Made by a program: the position numbers and the translations under genes. From Chaenocephalus aceratus (taxonomy: Eukaryota > Chordata > Actinopteri > Perciformes > Channichthyidae), in the NCBI GenBank assembly GCA_023974075.1, contig CM043800.1, positions 13,012,288 through 13,076,287 of the forward strand: a DNA stretch of 64,000 nucleotides, given 5' to 3'. The stretch's first letter is position 1. Every line of letters begins with the position of its first letter. Positions 22,547 through 33,699 of the stretch are shown here, piece after piece. The notes beneath the pieces were generated by a model. That model made no database searches and was not told the origin of the DNA. It saw only the letters and a program-made list of their open reading frames with translations.

Positions 22547-24331
22547 GTGGAAATACACACAAATGAGCGAGACTGTGGAGTGGCTACGTTAACGGCACCA
22601 AACACCGGACAGTGGTGTGAGCTAGAAGATGGCAGCGGCAATGGTAGGAAACACCGCTCCTTTGATAGTCAATCCCAGACGTGGGAGGAATATTGTGAGG
22701 TTCTCCAATATTTCTTTGAAGCTAATGAGATCGAAGATGCAGGTCGGCAGAAAGCTATTTTGCTCAGTTCAGTTGGCAGTCAGACTTACAGCCTTATGAG
22801 GGATCTTATCAGCCCGGCCAGGCCAGGAGAGAAGACGTTTGATGAGCTTGTTCAGCTGCTGAAAGACCATTTCAACCCCAAACCCAGTGAAATTGTACAG
22901 CGCTACAAATTTAACTCAAGAAGTAAGAAGCTGGGGGAAACAGTCATGGAGTATGTTGCTGTGCTAAGGAAATTAGCACAATATTGTAACTATGGAGAAA
23001 AGTTAACAGAAATGCTGCGTGACAGGCTGGTCTGTGGGATTGGGGAGGATCGCATACAACGGCGATTGTTGTCAGAGCCGGATTTGACCTTCGACAGGGC
23101 ACTGAAGCTGGCCCAGGCTATTGAGACAGCCAGCAAGAATGTGAGAGACTTGCAGTCACTGGAGTCAGCACCCTCGCACATGAGAGCACCTGAGGCAGTG
23201 CACAAGATGACGGCAAGGCAGAGCCCCAGTGAGCAGCAGCACCAGCATAAGGCTTGTTACAGGTGTGGCAGTGAGCAGCACATAGCTGGGGACTGTAGGT
23301 TTATTAAAGAAACCTGTCACAAGTGTGGGAAGATAGGCCATATTCAGAAAGTGTGTAGGTCAAAAGGCTCAGTTAGTGCTTCACAAGCAAAAGGGGGTGG
23401 AGTATATCAGAGATATAAGCATGTGAAAACTCAGGGAGCAAACTATGTCAGCCAGGGGGAGGGCGAAAAAGATGACATAGACACAGATGAGGTCATGTTC
23501 ACTTTGTACAAAGTGGAGGAAATGGACATACCGGCAGAGGAGCCATTTCTAGAAACACTGACTATTAACGAAACTGAAACACAGTTTGAAGTAGACTCAG
23601 GATGTGGGGTAACAGTGGTGAACCACTCAGTGTACAAAACCTTATGGAGGGGAGAGGTACCAGCCTTACAACCCTGCAGAGTGAGACTCAGAACATACAC
23701 AGGACATAGGGTAAATGTTTTGGGAGCAGCTATGGTAAAAGGGCAGCACAAACAGTCAGTAAAAAACCTACCGGTGGTAGTTGTGCCAGGGACGGGCCCT
23801 AGTCTAGTTGGCAGGAACTGGATTAAGAAGCTAGGTTTGCAGATTCACCATGTCAGGGAAGAGACATTGGATGAGGTACTTGGGGAATATGAGGAGGTTT
23901 TCAAAGAGGAACTAGGGAAATGTAAAGGGGCCCCAGCTAAACTATATGTGGACAAGGAAGCAACCCCCAGGTTTTTTAAAGCTAGACCGGTCCCGTATGC
24001 GATGAGAGGAAGGGTTGAGGCCGAACTGGACCGTCTCCTAGCCCAGGAGATAATTGAACCGGTAAAATATGCCGAGTGGGCAGCGCCTGTGGTACCGGTG
24101 TTAAAACCAGATAACTCAGTAAGGTTGTGCGGTGATTACAAACTGACTGTAAATCGAGTATCAAAACTGGAGCAGTATCCCATTCCCAGAATTGAGGATT
24201 TGTTTGCCAACCTGTCAGGTGGACAGAAGTTCACAAAGCTAGATCTCAGTCATGCATATCACCAAATCCCTTTGGATGAAGAAGCAAAAACATATGACCA
24301 TAAATACACACAAGGGCTTGTTCACGTATAA
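22547..24331 (+). pseudogene. gypsy gag-protease-reverse transcriptase N-terminal part
   Basis: The 594-codon frame begins with a capsid-like gag region (residues about 45-200, with WEEYCEVLQYFFEANEI). Two CCHC zinc knuckles follow at 237-250 (CYRCGSEQHIAGDC) and 257-270 (CHKCGKIGHIQKVC), which bind the RNA genome. The aspartic protease is marked by DSG at 350-352. The reverse transcriptase starts near residue 480 and reaches KFTKLDLSHAYHQI (catalytic D566) before a frameshift near 24290 gives a short false tail. The frame has no ATG at its start; the nearest ATG (22629) is in another frame, so the gag N-terminus is probably also shifted. Confidence 0.92.
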
Positions 24332-25847
24332 AGTGTTACCTTTCGGAGTATCATCTAGCCCAGCTATTTTTCAACGGACCATGGAGGGACTGCTACAGGG
24401 CATCCCTAGAGTGGCAATATTCTTGGATGACATCCTGCTGACAGGGAAAGACGACAAAGAGCATCTGCAGACTCTTGTCCTTGTGTTGAAACGGCTACAG
24501 GAGGCCGGTCTCAGGCTCAAAAGAACCAAGTGTTCGTTCATGAGTGAGGAAGTGATGTTTCTAGGTCATAAGGTGGATGCTACAGGACTGCACCCTGTGC
24601 ATGAGAAGGTGGAAGCCATCAAGGATACACCCACACCTTCAAATGTGACGGAGCTCAAAGCATATCTAGGACTGTTAAACTATTATAACAAGTTCCTGCC
24701 CAGTCTGTCAACCATCCTTGCTCCAGTGCACAAACTGCTAAAAAAATACACAAAGTGGCAGTGGGAAGATGCACAACGGACAGTGTTTGAAAAGTCAAAA
24801 GACATGATGCAGTCAGCTGAAGTGTTGGTGCATTATGACCCAGAGAAGGACATTGTGCTATCATGTGACGCATCACCATATGGATTAGGTGTTGTGCTCT
24901 CACATCGCATGGCAGATGGAACTGAAAGACCCATTGGATTTACATCACGGACATTAAATGCTGCAGAGAAAAACTACTCACAACTTGACAAGGAAGGACT
25001 GGCTGTGATTTTTGGAATAAAACGCTTCCACAAGTACATCTATGGACGGAAGTTTACTATAGTGACGGATCACAAGCCCCTGTTGTCACTTTTCAGTGAG
25101 ATGCGAGCAGTACCCCAAATGGCATCACCGAGGATCCAACGTTGGGCCGTGAGCTTGAGAGCCTATGAATACACCATAGTGTACAAAGAAGGGAAGTACC
25201 ACAACAATGCAGACGCACTGAGCCGCATGCCCCTACCAGAGAAACCTGACCTGGGGAGGCCAGAAGAGAGGGTTCTCATGCTGGAGAGTTCTGACATCAC
25301 ACTTGTGACTGCTGACCAAGTGAAAGTATGGACAGATAAGGATCCAGTACTCTCACGGGTGCGGGAATTGGTCAACAGAGGCTGGTCATCAGAATTAAAA
25401 GAGATTGAGTTTGGCCCTTATGCAGTGAGGAAACATGAACTCAGTATCCAAAATGGGTGTGTGTTGTGGGGCGCAAGAGTTATTGTGCCAAAGCCAGGCC
25501 AAGAAAGTGTTTTGAGACAGCTTCATCAATGCCATCCAGGAGTGTCCAGGATGAAAGCACTGGCTAGGAGCTATGTATGGTGGCCAAAGCTCGACAAGGA
25601 TGTAGAGGATACTGTCAAGTCCTGTATAACATGTCAAGAGCACCGAAAGGTTCCGGCACCAGCTCCGTTACACCCCTGGGATTGGCCTGATAAGCCCTGG
25701 AGTCGTATTCATGTGGATTATGCTGGGCCATTCATGGGGAAGATGTTTTTTGTGCTCATCGATGCACACTCAAAATGGATGGATGTGGTTCCAGTCAATT
25801 CTGCCACTTCAGCCACTACAATTGAGTGCCTGCGTACAGACATTTAA
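24252..25847 (+). pseudogene. gypsy reverse transcriptase C-part, RNase H and integrase N-part
   Basis: This frame takes up the reverse transcriptase after the frameshift; genuine homology begins near residue 15. FLDD at 57-60 is the polymerase active site. RNase H follows with D206, E248 and D273. The integrase zinc-binding HHCC motif is H425, H428, C458 and C461, and the first catalytic aspartate of the integrase core is D489. The frame stops at 25847 because a deletion at about 25835 removed the middle of the core, including the second aspartate and the glutamate of the DDE triad. Integrase from this copy cannot work. Confidence 0.92.
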
Positions 25848-26574
25848 AAGGATGATGAAAAAATGTCCAGAAGGCACACTGACAGCCAAGGTAGCCAGAG
25901 TGTTATTTAGTTATCGTGTGACTCCTCAGACTACAACAGGTCTGTCACCAGCAGAGCTGCTTCTCGGGAGGAAGCTACGTTGCTGTTTGGATTCCATTCA
26001 TCCAGATCTGTGCATGAAGGTGAAAGAAAAACAGGAAAGACAAATAAGAGATCATGACAAAAAGGCAAAGGGGCGCTGGTTCAAAACAGGAGACTCAGTG
26101 CTGACGAGAAACTTCAGTTTTGGACCCAAGTGGATTCCAGGAATCATAAAGTCAGTGACAGGGCCAGTGTCATATACAGTGATGCTGGGTGATGGGAGAG
26201 TAGTCAGGAGACATGTGGACCAGATTCATGCTCACCACCAAAGACCAGAACAAGACCATGAAAGACAACAGACTGACTCGACTCAGCTAAGTCAGGCAGC
26301 CGAAAAAGGAGAGACATGGCAGGACGTTGAGAATGTGGTGCTCAGTGGGTTGGAAGAGCCAGCATCTACAGAAGCTGCAGCAGCAGAGAAGGTCCATGGA
26401 ACTGTGGAAAATACAAGTCCAGGGAAGAGACAGTCAAACAGAGAGCCAGCAGCTACAGAAGCTGCAGCAGCAGAGAAGGTCCATGGAACTGTGGAAAATA
26501 CAAGTCCAGGGAAGAGACGGTCAAAAAGAGTGACTAAGTTACCCAGTTACCTTAAAGACTTCCAGCTGGGCTAA
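25837..26574 (+). pseudogene. gypsy integrase C-terminal part with tail repeat
   Basis: Downstream of the integrase deletion the homologous frame resumes at 25837 (QTFKRMMKKCPEG) and runs to the stop at 26574. The segment around RVTPQTTTGLSPAELLLGRK is the end of the integrase core region, and WIPGIIKSVTGPVSYTVMLG resembles its C-terminal DNA-binding SH3-like fold. The last part is a hydrophilic tail with an 87-bp tandem duplication (26358-26444 and 26445-26531) encoding 29 residues twice, including TEAAAAEKVHGTVENTSPGK. Parts of the open frame upstream of 25837 are out of frame with the element. Confidence 0.88.
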
Positions 26575-26663
26575 GAAGGGAATGGATACTACTGTTGTGA
26601 GTCACCAGTTAGGTTTAAAAATAATTTGTTACAATGTTCCTGTTAGATGTATATAACCTGCTT

Positions 26664-26676
26664 GAGGGGAAGGGGA
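26664..26676 (+). promoter_or_regulatory. Polypurine tract of the gypsy element
   Basis: The sequence gaggggaagggga directly abuts the 3' LTR, where it would prime plus-strand synthesis. Confidence 0.9.
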
Positions 26677-26885
26677 TGTTGTAAGGTCATATCATTGCAT
26701 GTTAGTTCACCAGTCCACTAGGTGGCACTGTGACCATGAAGTTGTTCCCGTTCCATAAGCATAAAAGAGGAACTGGGAGCTATGTTGTTATGCTAAGTAT
26801 GTGATGAACCGGAGTTGCAGCTCGGCGCTACCAGAAATAAATAAACTCCACTATGCTCACCAGAAGCCTCCTGTGAGTTACTACA
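26677..26885 (+). repeat. 3' LTR of the gypsy element (209 bp)
   Basis: It matches the 5' LTR at 208 of 209 positions and is followed by the target duplication gttta. Such similarity means a recent insertion. Confidence 0.97.
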
Positions 26886-26925
26886 GTTTAAATCGTGCAT
26901 TAAAGAGAACAGCTGTCATTGAGCA

Positions 26926-28182
26926 TTATCTCCCCTTGCGAACAGATTTAACGCGGCTCCGCCGTAACGCACCCACAGCGGACTCCCGATCCTTGGATGA
27001 GGAGTCCAGTCTGCATAGAGTGGTGCACCCTTTGACAGTAATTCTGTCCCTAGGTGCATAACACCCGGTACTTGTGTCGTTCTCAGAGAGAGGAGACGTC
27101 TGCCGCTCCAAGGGATCAGTTTGTGTGCCAGTGTGTGTGACTGGAGACAACGCAATCTCCCCTGGCGGTTCATACACGATATCGTGTTGTCTATCCTCAC
27201 GGGGACATGAAGTCCTCTGAGAGAAGGCAGGAAGCATTTTTGGGTGGGGAACACCGCTAAAAGCTCCGGGTAATTTACGCGTGCCCGCTGGAAGTCTCTG
27301 TTCTAGAGACCTCTCACCGGGCGACCCTCGTAAGTCCCCTGTCAGCCCGTCTGACCTGCGTCCGTTGTGACCACCTTCCGTGAAAGGACTGCACCCGTAG
27401 GCGCGTCCCGCACTGGAAAAGTCGGGTGTAGTGCCACTACGCATTTCATAATCACCAAAACTCTCCGTAAGCCGTGGCGTTCGGGGTTTAGTTTTATTAT
27501 GAGGCCCATGTTGAGTGGGTGCTTTACGAGGACATTTTCCTCCGTAATCTGACTCCGCTCGGTGGGCTTTATAGATAAAACCCTTCTTTCTAGGAGAGAG
27601 AGAACCTTTCTCTCCAGAATGTGGGTTGACTCTCTCTGGGTTTGTGAAAACAGATAAATTATAACTGTTTTGAGAAGCCCAGGCAGACATCGTGAGTATC
27701 TCCTGCTGTATGCTCCTTAGAGCCAGCTGGGATGTCACTCTTATGGCTCCGACCGGCACTGCGCATGTGCGTGACGGAGGTGCCTTTACAGCTTCAGCCG
27801 GTACTGCGCATGTGTGTGCCGGTGGTGCCCTCACGGCTCCAGTCGGCACTGCGCCTGCGCGTGCCGGTGGTGCCCTTAAAGCCCCGGCCGGCACTGCGCA
27901 TGTGTGTGGCGGTGGCTTCACGGACCCGTCAATAATCCGTCCTTTGAGAGATGCCGTAGCTGCTCTTGAAAGGGGAAGGATTGACGGGCCGTTCTTTACA
28001 GCTCTAGCCGGCACTGCGTACGCACGTGGCGGTAGTGCCCTTAAAGCCCCAACCGGCACTGCGCATGCGCGTGGCGGTGGTGCCTTCACAGACCCGTTTA
28101 TTATCTGCCTTTTGAGAGAGGTCGTAGCTGCTCTCAAAAGGGGACTTATGGTTAACGGACTGTTTATTGTCTTACTTTTCAT
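26926..28182 (-). pseudogene. DIRS gag-like region, C-terminal half with Ala/Pro repeats
   Basis: A 418-codon open frame of the DIRS element. Its N-terminal third (residues about 30-150) is a degenerate 15-residue repeat of the type APPxRACAVPxGAxR, matching the 45-bp DNA repeat. The remainder is rich in Ser, Gly, Arg and Pro, with no zinc finger, protease or polymerase motif. Its place between the cysteine-rich N-terminal gag part and the recombinase suggests gag sequence. The frame stops at 26926, 36 bases before the gypsy target site. Whether the repeat encodes a functional part of gag or is a secondary expansion cannot be told. Confidence 0.6.
27745..28095. repeat. 45-bp minisatellite in the DIRS gag region
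   Basis: Units resembling ccggcactgcgcatgtgtgt plus ggcggtggtgcccttaaagc occur about four times at 27745-27930 and twice more at 28000-28095, separated by an inverted-looking cctttgagag/ctctcaaaag segment. The unit length keeps the frame open. Confidence 0.8.
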
Positions 28183-28589
28183 TTTTCAGGCTGCACCCTT
28201 GGCCGGAGCCTGGATGCGTCAGCGGAAAATGGTTTATTCAGACAGAAAGATGTGACATGTGTTTTATGCGGACTTGAGGATGACGTTGAGGCATCTCTCG
28301 AGGCGGCGGGAACACATTCACGGAGGGGAGAAGGAGGGGCTGTCACGCCGCTCGCTTCTTCTTCCTCGACTGCTGGCCGAAATTCTGGGTTGGCTGAGCC
28401 TGAGCTGCAGCCGGAACCGGAGATTTTCTCGGCCAACTTGCCCTCGTCTCCAGCCTGGGCTGGGGACTCGGGATGGGCTGCGACCTCTGCGTCTTCGGTG
28501 TTTTAAACCGAGCAGAGTTCGAGGCAGCTTGGGTGTCGTGAGTATCTCCTGCTGCATGCTCCTTAGAGCCAGCTGAGATGTCACGCTTA

Positions 28590-29205
28590 CGGCCCCTACA
28601 CACGGCGGCGTGCGTTGCCGCTTCAACGCTTCTGCCCATTCACTTTGAATGGGGTGACGTCACGATTCGCCGAACTGCATTGTGGGAGCAAAGCGTAGCT
28701 TCTTTCGAGGTGCTCGCTGCAAAAGTAGAGCAATGTTCTACTTTTGCCGCCTCGACGGAGGCGTCAGCCAATCAAATCCCTCGTATGAAAATCTGACAGT
28801 ACAAGCAGTAGCCAATCAAACCGGGTGTATGTTGGGAGAGCCAGACCGCAGTTATTTCCCATATGTCAACAAAAGGAGGAGAAAATTATCGTGGCGGTAG
28901 GGAACATACAGGGATACAAACCGGAGGAGCCAGGCATGGGGGGAGGTGGCAGAGACAGTGGGGGAAACTGGTAGGTTTTCGCTTGTTTGGGGAGTTTATA
29001 TCCAGTGTATTTCGTTTGAATGGACAGCTAGCAAGCAGAGACAGTATATTTAACCAGCATGGATGTAGCATGAATGCTTTGCTTTGTATGTCCGGGACGG
29101 GACATTCATGTGGTTGGTTGTTGGTCGGGCTGCTCGCGTTGACTCCCCAAGCTCAAGACACGCCCACCGCCAAGCGGCAACGCACGCCGCCGTGTGTAGG
29201 GGCCG
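28590..29205. mobile_element. Harbinger-like non-autonomous element (MITE)
   Basis: The 616-bp element has perfect 34-bp inverted ends that begin cggcccctacacacggcggc. It is flanked by tta at 28587-28589 and 29206-29208. The paralogous tandem copy at about 29746 shows the uninterrupted site (cacgcttacagctcc), which proves insertion and the 3-bp duplication. A TTA duplication fits PIF/Harbinger (TWA). No transposase is recognised. Confidence 0.85.
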
Positions 29206-30139
29206 TTACAGCTCCAGCCGGCACTGCGCGTGGCGGTGGTGCCTTCACAGACCCGTCAATAATCCGCCTTTTGAGAGATGCTGTTGCTGCTCTCAAAAGG
29301 GGAGAAAATTGGTTTTATTGATTTTCTATTCATTTTTCTGAGCTGCGCCCTCGGCCCTCGGCCTGGATGCGTCAGCGGCAAATGTTTAATGACAGAGGAA
29401 TCAACCAACGTGTGACATGTGTTTGTGCGGACTTGAGGATGGCGTTTAGGCATCTCTCGAGGCGGCGGGAACACATTCACGGACCGGAGAAGGAGGGGCT
29501 GTCACGCCGCTCGCTTCTTCTTCCTCGACTGCTGGCCGAAATTCTGGGTTGGCTGAGCCTGAGCTGCAGCCGAAACCGGAGATTTTCTCGGCCAACTTGC
29601 CCTCGTCTCCAGCCTGGGCTGGGGACTCGGGATGGGCTGCGACCTCTGCTTCTTCGGTGTTTTAAACCGAGCAGAGTTCGAGGCAGCTTGGGTGTCGTGA
29701 GTATCTCCTGCTGCATGCTCCTTAGAGCCAGCTGAGATGTCACGCTTACAGCTCCAGCCGGCACTGCGCGTGGCGGTGGTGCCTTCACAGACCCGTCAAT
29801 AATCCGCCTTTTGAGAGATGCCGTTGCTGCTCTCAAAAGGGGAGAAAATTGGTTTTATTGATTTTCTATTCATTTTTTGAGCTGCGCCCTCGGCCCTCGG
29901 CCTGGATGCGTCAGCGGCAAATGTTTAATGACAGAGGAATCAACCAACGTGTGACATGTGTTTGTGCGGACTTGAGGATGGCGTTTAGGCATCTCTCGAG
30001 GCGGCTGGAACACATTCACGGAGGGGAGAAGGAGGGGCTGTCACGCCGCTCGCTTCTTCTTCCTCGACTGCTGGCCGAAATTCTGGGTTGGCTGAGCCTG
30101 AGCTGCAGCCGGAACCGGAGATTTTCTCGGCCAACTTGT

Positions 30140-31044
30140 CTAGTCTGGCCGCAGCGCGCTGACACACGGCTTGTAGGTCCATACTGAGACAGGGCGAAGC
30201 TGGTGTGCTATCGCCGAGAGAGCAGCCATCGCTCCCGGCTTTGCAGCCTGAGCTGGTGACACGAAGACGTCGTCTTCTTGCTCATCCGAGTCAGACAGGA
30301 GGAACTCAGAGGTGTACTCTTCGTCCTCCATGTAGTCTAACTCCAGGACATCTTCCGCGGGTGAAACCATGGTGAGGTCCAGTCGGGAGCCCCAGCTTGG
30401 TATAGCGTGGGGCCCCGTTCCCGCGTCTCTTGCCGCCACCGGATCTCGGCCTGATATGGCGCGGGATTCCGGTTCTGCGGGTGCCGCTGTCGGTGAGCCC
30501 CAGACCGCAGTGAGGGGCTCCATCTCTGCGGCAGACCCGTGTCTTGATTGCCGGTCGGCGGATCAGTGGACATGAGGGGGTCCCGTCCCGACAGGTTAAC
30601 TTGTTGCGCTAACCTTCGGTGGAGGCTCTTCACGGTGAGGCGGGCACAATGTCCGCACGAGCCGGGGTTGTCGATGGCTTCCTGGGTGTGTTCCAGCCCG
30701 AGGCAGGACGAACAGATCTGGTGTGAGTCTGTGCCTGACACTTTCAACCCGCAACCGCAGCGCCGAGCCTCCGAGTTCCTGACTCCTCTGGTGTGAGGGG
30801 GAGAGGCATCCATCTCGTTCGCCGTGAGGCGTGGAGAGGGTCCGCTCATGACAGGTACGTTCGAGAAAAAAATGTTTACCGATCTGTCTTTAATCCGGGG
30901 GGAAAAGGACAGCGTGGGTCTTTTTCTCTCAAGGATATTACCTGGTATGGTAATATTCCTGTAATCCTTTTCTCCTCCATGGAAGAGAGAAGAAAGTGTC
31001 CTCGCTACCGTGGTGTCGGTAGTGAGGGAAAAAACACAAGTCAA
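30140..31044 (-). pseudogene. DIRS gag N-terminal part, frameshifted
   Basis: The first frame (31044-30337, 235 codons) contains a cysteine-rich segment with CGCGLKVSGTDSHQICSSC and a following CGHC, which resembles the conserved Cys/His cluster of fish DIRS gag. The likely natural start is the internal Met of MSGPSPRLTANEMDASPP rather than the first Met. The frame then shifts to 30523-30140, which is acidic (ELDYMEDEEYTSEFLLSDSD), and again near 30180 to a frame continuing into 29985 (LAEKISGSG). At least two indels therefore break this gag. Confidence 0.75.
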
Positions 31045-31199
31045 AACCTTACCTTACTCCAGAGGAAGAAGGGCGAGGTTGATTATAATACTCTTCTGTG
31101 AGAGAATCGGGTAGCCGGCTAACGCCCGTCGACCGAAAATTAGCTTTGGGTTCAGTCTGTGGACTGTTAAGCTAGCCCGGCTACCGTTCGAGATGTGCT

Positions 31200-31370
31200 C
31201 TGAAGCGAGAAGAGGTGTTTGAATGACGCATGCGTCGTGGCGCAGGCTACTTATAGGGGGTGATTTCCCCTGACGTTGACGTCAAGAATCACCGGCCAAT
31301 CAGGATTGGCGTAATGAGATTGATGCTTCTGTTTGCTCCGCGATGAGGCGCATCCCCATAGTGAGACATC
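31200..31370 (-). repeat. DIRS right inverted terminal repeat
   Basis: It is the complement of 20701-20876. The following 24 bases to 31394 are the terminal part that recurs inverted at 20952-20974. The same sequence stands at 141-311 in long-repeat copy 1. Confidence 0.9.
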
Positions 31371-33258
31371 AAACGGAGTGTTATGAATGAGAACTTGTCA
31401 GTGCACATCACGCTCTGCCGCTCCGACAGGGAGCTCTGCTCTGAACGGCCCGTTATAACAGCTGTTCACCAGCGGTCCAGTCCTTGCCACAGTGACTCCG
31501 GACCACACAGTTAGGTAATGTAGCTGCTGAAGCTAGACCATCAACATCGCGGAGCAGCAGAGCCTTATTATTAGGGTTGGGAACCGAAACTCGGTTCAAG
31601 ATGAGAACCGATAAGAAAATGCCGGGTACCGGGTACCCATACAAAATACACAATTTCGGTTCTGCATAACGGTTCCTAAACGCGGTAGACCCATGGATGT
31701 ATAATAAGAACTGGATACAGCATGGAAGGCGGGGCCTCATTCTTTCCTAGAGAGTTGCTCATTGGCGCATGGATGACAAAATAGCCCAACTTTTGAGAGA
31801 GTGAAACGTCACAGATTACCCAGCATGCCTGAGAATTACCCGTATATGCGCTCATAGAGCATGCGCAACTTTAACCACGCCCCCCATAAGGCTCGTTCAC
31901 ATCACAAGCATGTCAATTTGCGTACACGTAACAGCAACGCGCGTTCTGGATTGTTATGATGGATTTTATATTAACAAATAACGAGGCAGCCGCGGCAGTT
32001 AGCAGCTAGCAGCTAACGGCTAGCTAGTGTAACGTCCGAGCCATTAGTAATTATGCTAATAGAGAACCGCAGTGACGCGTCCTAAAACCTCGCTCTGACC
32101 AGGCTCATCTAAACGGACGGCGCGGAGCAGAGGTGGGCTTTAAGCCACCACTACTGTGTTTGCTCCTATACTCCTCAATGTTCCTCAATGGAGCACATAT
32201 TTGTGGGTCGAGAGCTATAGCCACCAAACTCAAACTATATGCTTCTGATATAAACAATTTGAACATGAGTTCACAACAATGTGTTTTAAGAAGGTTGTAA
32301 CAAATAATTATGAATATTATAAGTGTTAATAGCTATATTAATAAGAATGTCCATAATCAAATGGGAAGTGATGCAGTAAAGTCAAAGCAAACAGTTTTAT
32401 TTTTTCCATTGTACAAATTGTGATATTTTGATATGATTATTGTTATAAAGAATTGTTCATATTCATTTGTGTTAATATGTATACGTAACAAACCCATTAG
32501 ACTGACGCATTATTTGTACATTTTAAATAAGTATTAAAAGTTATGCCGATTTGTACAAAAGTGTGATACAACACAACATTTCAAATGTAAAAGTCAGCAG
32601 GAAGCTAAGAAGGACTGGAATTTTTAGAGTTTCTGAAAGTTACAAAAACAAACAATTTGTCCAGGGAATTGGGAGTTTTGCTGATGTTGGTTTTCCCCTA
32701 AAATCAAAGGCTGGAGTTCCTCTCCTGGCCGGCCTAATGCATTCTCTTCTCCCTCTCACTCACTGTAATTGCAATGCAATGATGTCAGCATGTCAGCTGA
32801 GACAGAACGCGAGACAGCGTTGAATAAGCTGCCGCCACAGTATCAAGAGCACAAAAACGTATCTGAGACACTCTATGGGGTGTCAATTTAATCATGCTTA
32901 AACCAGGTATCACCTTCCTCTATGATTCCACCATTGACAAAGAATCCTCCATACTGCGTTGCACTGAGCGGAGCCTACCGCTTGATAAGGTATCTGTGAC
33001 TGACACGCTCACTAACACACACATATTTTATGTACATGTGGCTGAGCTTTGAGTCAGCACAATCCAGTAAATTGAATTACATTTTTGAAAACTGTTTTAA
33101 CTGATATGATATACAAAATGATACAGTTTTGAAGGGAGACACAACGGGTGAATACAGGGTAAAACATTAACCTATAGATGTCGCCATGAAATTACCCCAG
33201 TTGATCACTTTCATTACATTTTCAGATTTGTTATGTTTTAACATGCAATTGAGGCATT

Positions 33259-33699
33259 ATTACATTACATTACATTGCATTTAGCTGACGCTTTTATCCA
33301 AAGCGACTTACAATAAGTGCGTTCGACCAACAAAATACAAACTTGAAGAAAACAGAATCATATAAGTACATCAGGTTTCAGAGAGCAAAAACATTTCAAG
33401 TGCTACTCAACTGGCTTTAGATAAGCCAGTCCTTTATTAGTATATAAGTGCTTTGTTAATAGTTCTATTGCTCGAAGTGGAGTCGAAAGAGATGAGTTTT
33501 CAGTCTGCGCCGGAAGGTGTGTAAGCTTTCTGCTGTCCTGATGTCAATGGGGAGCTCATTCCACCATTTTGGAGCCAGGATAGCAAACCCACGTGTTTTT
33601 GCTGATGGGAACTTGGGTCCCCTTCGCAGCGAGCCGTTTGGTTGATGCAGAGCGGAGTGCACGTGCTGGGGTGTACGGTTTCATTATCTAATTATATAT
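33259..33699 (-). mobile_element. L2-like LINE remnant (second copy)
   Basis: Same as 2200-2640; the reverse-transcriptase C-terminal frame is 33662-33465 and I see no difference in it. Confidence 0.7.

Larger units (their letters stand above)
22302..26885 (+). mobile_element. Ty3/gypsy LTR retrotransposon, young but defective
   Basis: The element is 4584 bp with 209-bp LTRs that differ at a single base, flanked by an exact 5-bp duplication gttta (22297-22301, 26886-26890). A primer binding site, gag, protease, reverse transcriptase, RNase H, integrase and polypurine tract follow in the Ty3/gypsy order, with no envelope gene. Coding capacity is broken by a frameshift in the reverse transcriptase and by a deletion in the integrase core; the gag start also looks disturbed. 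It sits inside the DIRS element in opposite orientation, so it is younger than the DIRS insertion. A mag-like lineage is possible from the two zinc knuckles and the serine tRNA primer. Confidence 0.95.
27690..30138. repeat. Three tandem copies of a DIRS gag segment
   Basis: Each copy begins cgtgagtatctcctgctg (about 27691, 28538, 29697) and contains the same series of blocks, ending with ttttctcggccaacttg (about 28422, 29582, 30122). Copy 1 carries the expanded 45-bp repeats, copy 2 carries the 616-bp Harbinger-like insertion, and copy 3 joins the upstream gag sequence at 30139. Without the insertion copies 2 and 3 are very similar. Confidence 0.85.
20652..31394 (-). mobile_element. DIRS-type tyrosine-recombinase retrotransposon, defective
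   Basis: The element lies on the minus strand, with gag at the right and recombinase at the left. The DIRS architecture is visible: terminal repeats inverted relative to each other (20701-20876 and 31200-31370), and a block next to the recombinase stop (20952-20974) that is the complement of the extreme right end (31372-31394), as expected for the internal complementary region. DIRS elements integrate through a tyrosine recombinase rather than a DDE integrase. I find gag-like and recombinase frames but no reverse transcriptase or RNase H. The element is interrupted by a gypsy element (22302-26885) and a Harbinger-like element (28590-29205); without them it is about 5.5 kb. Confidence 0.85.
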
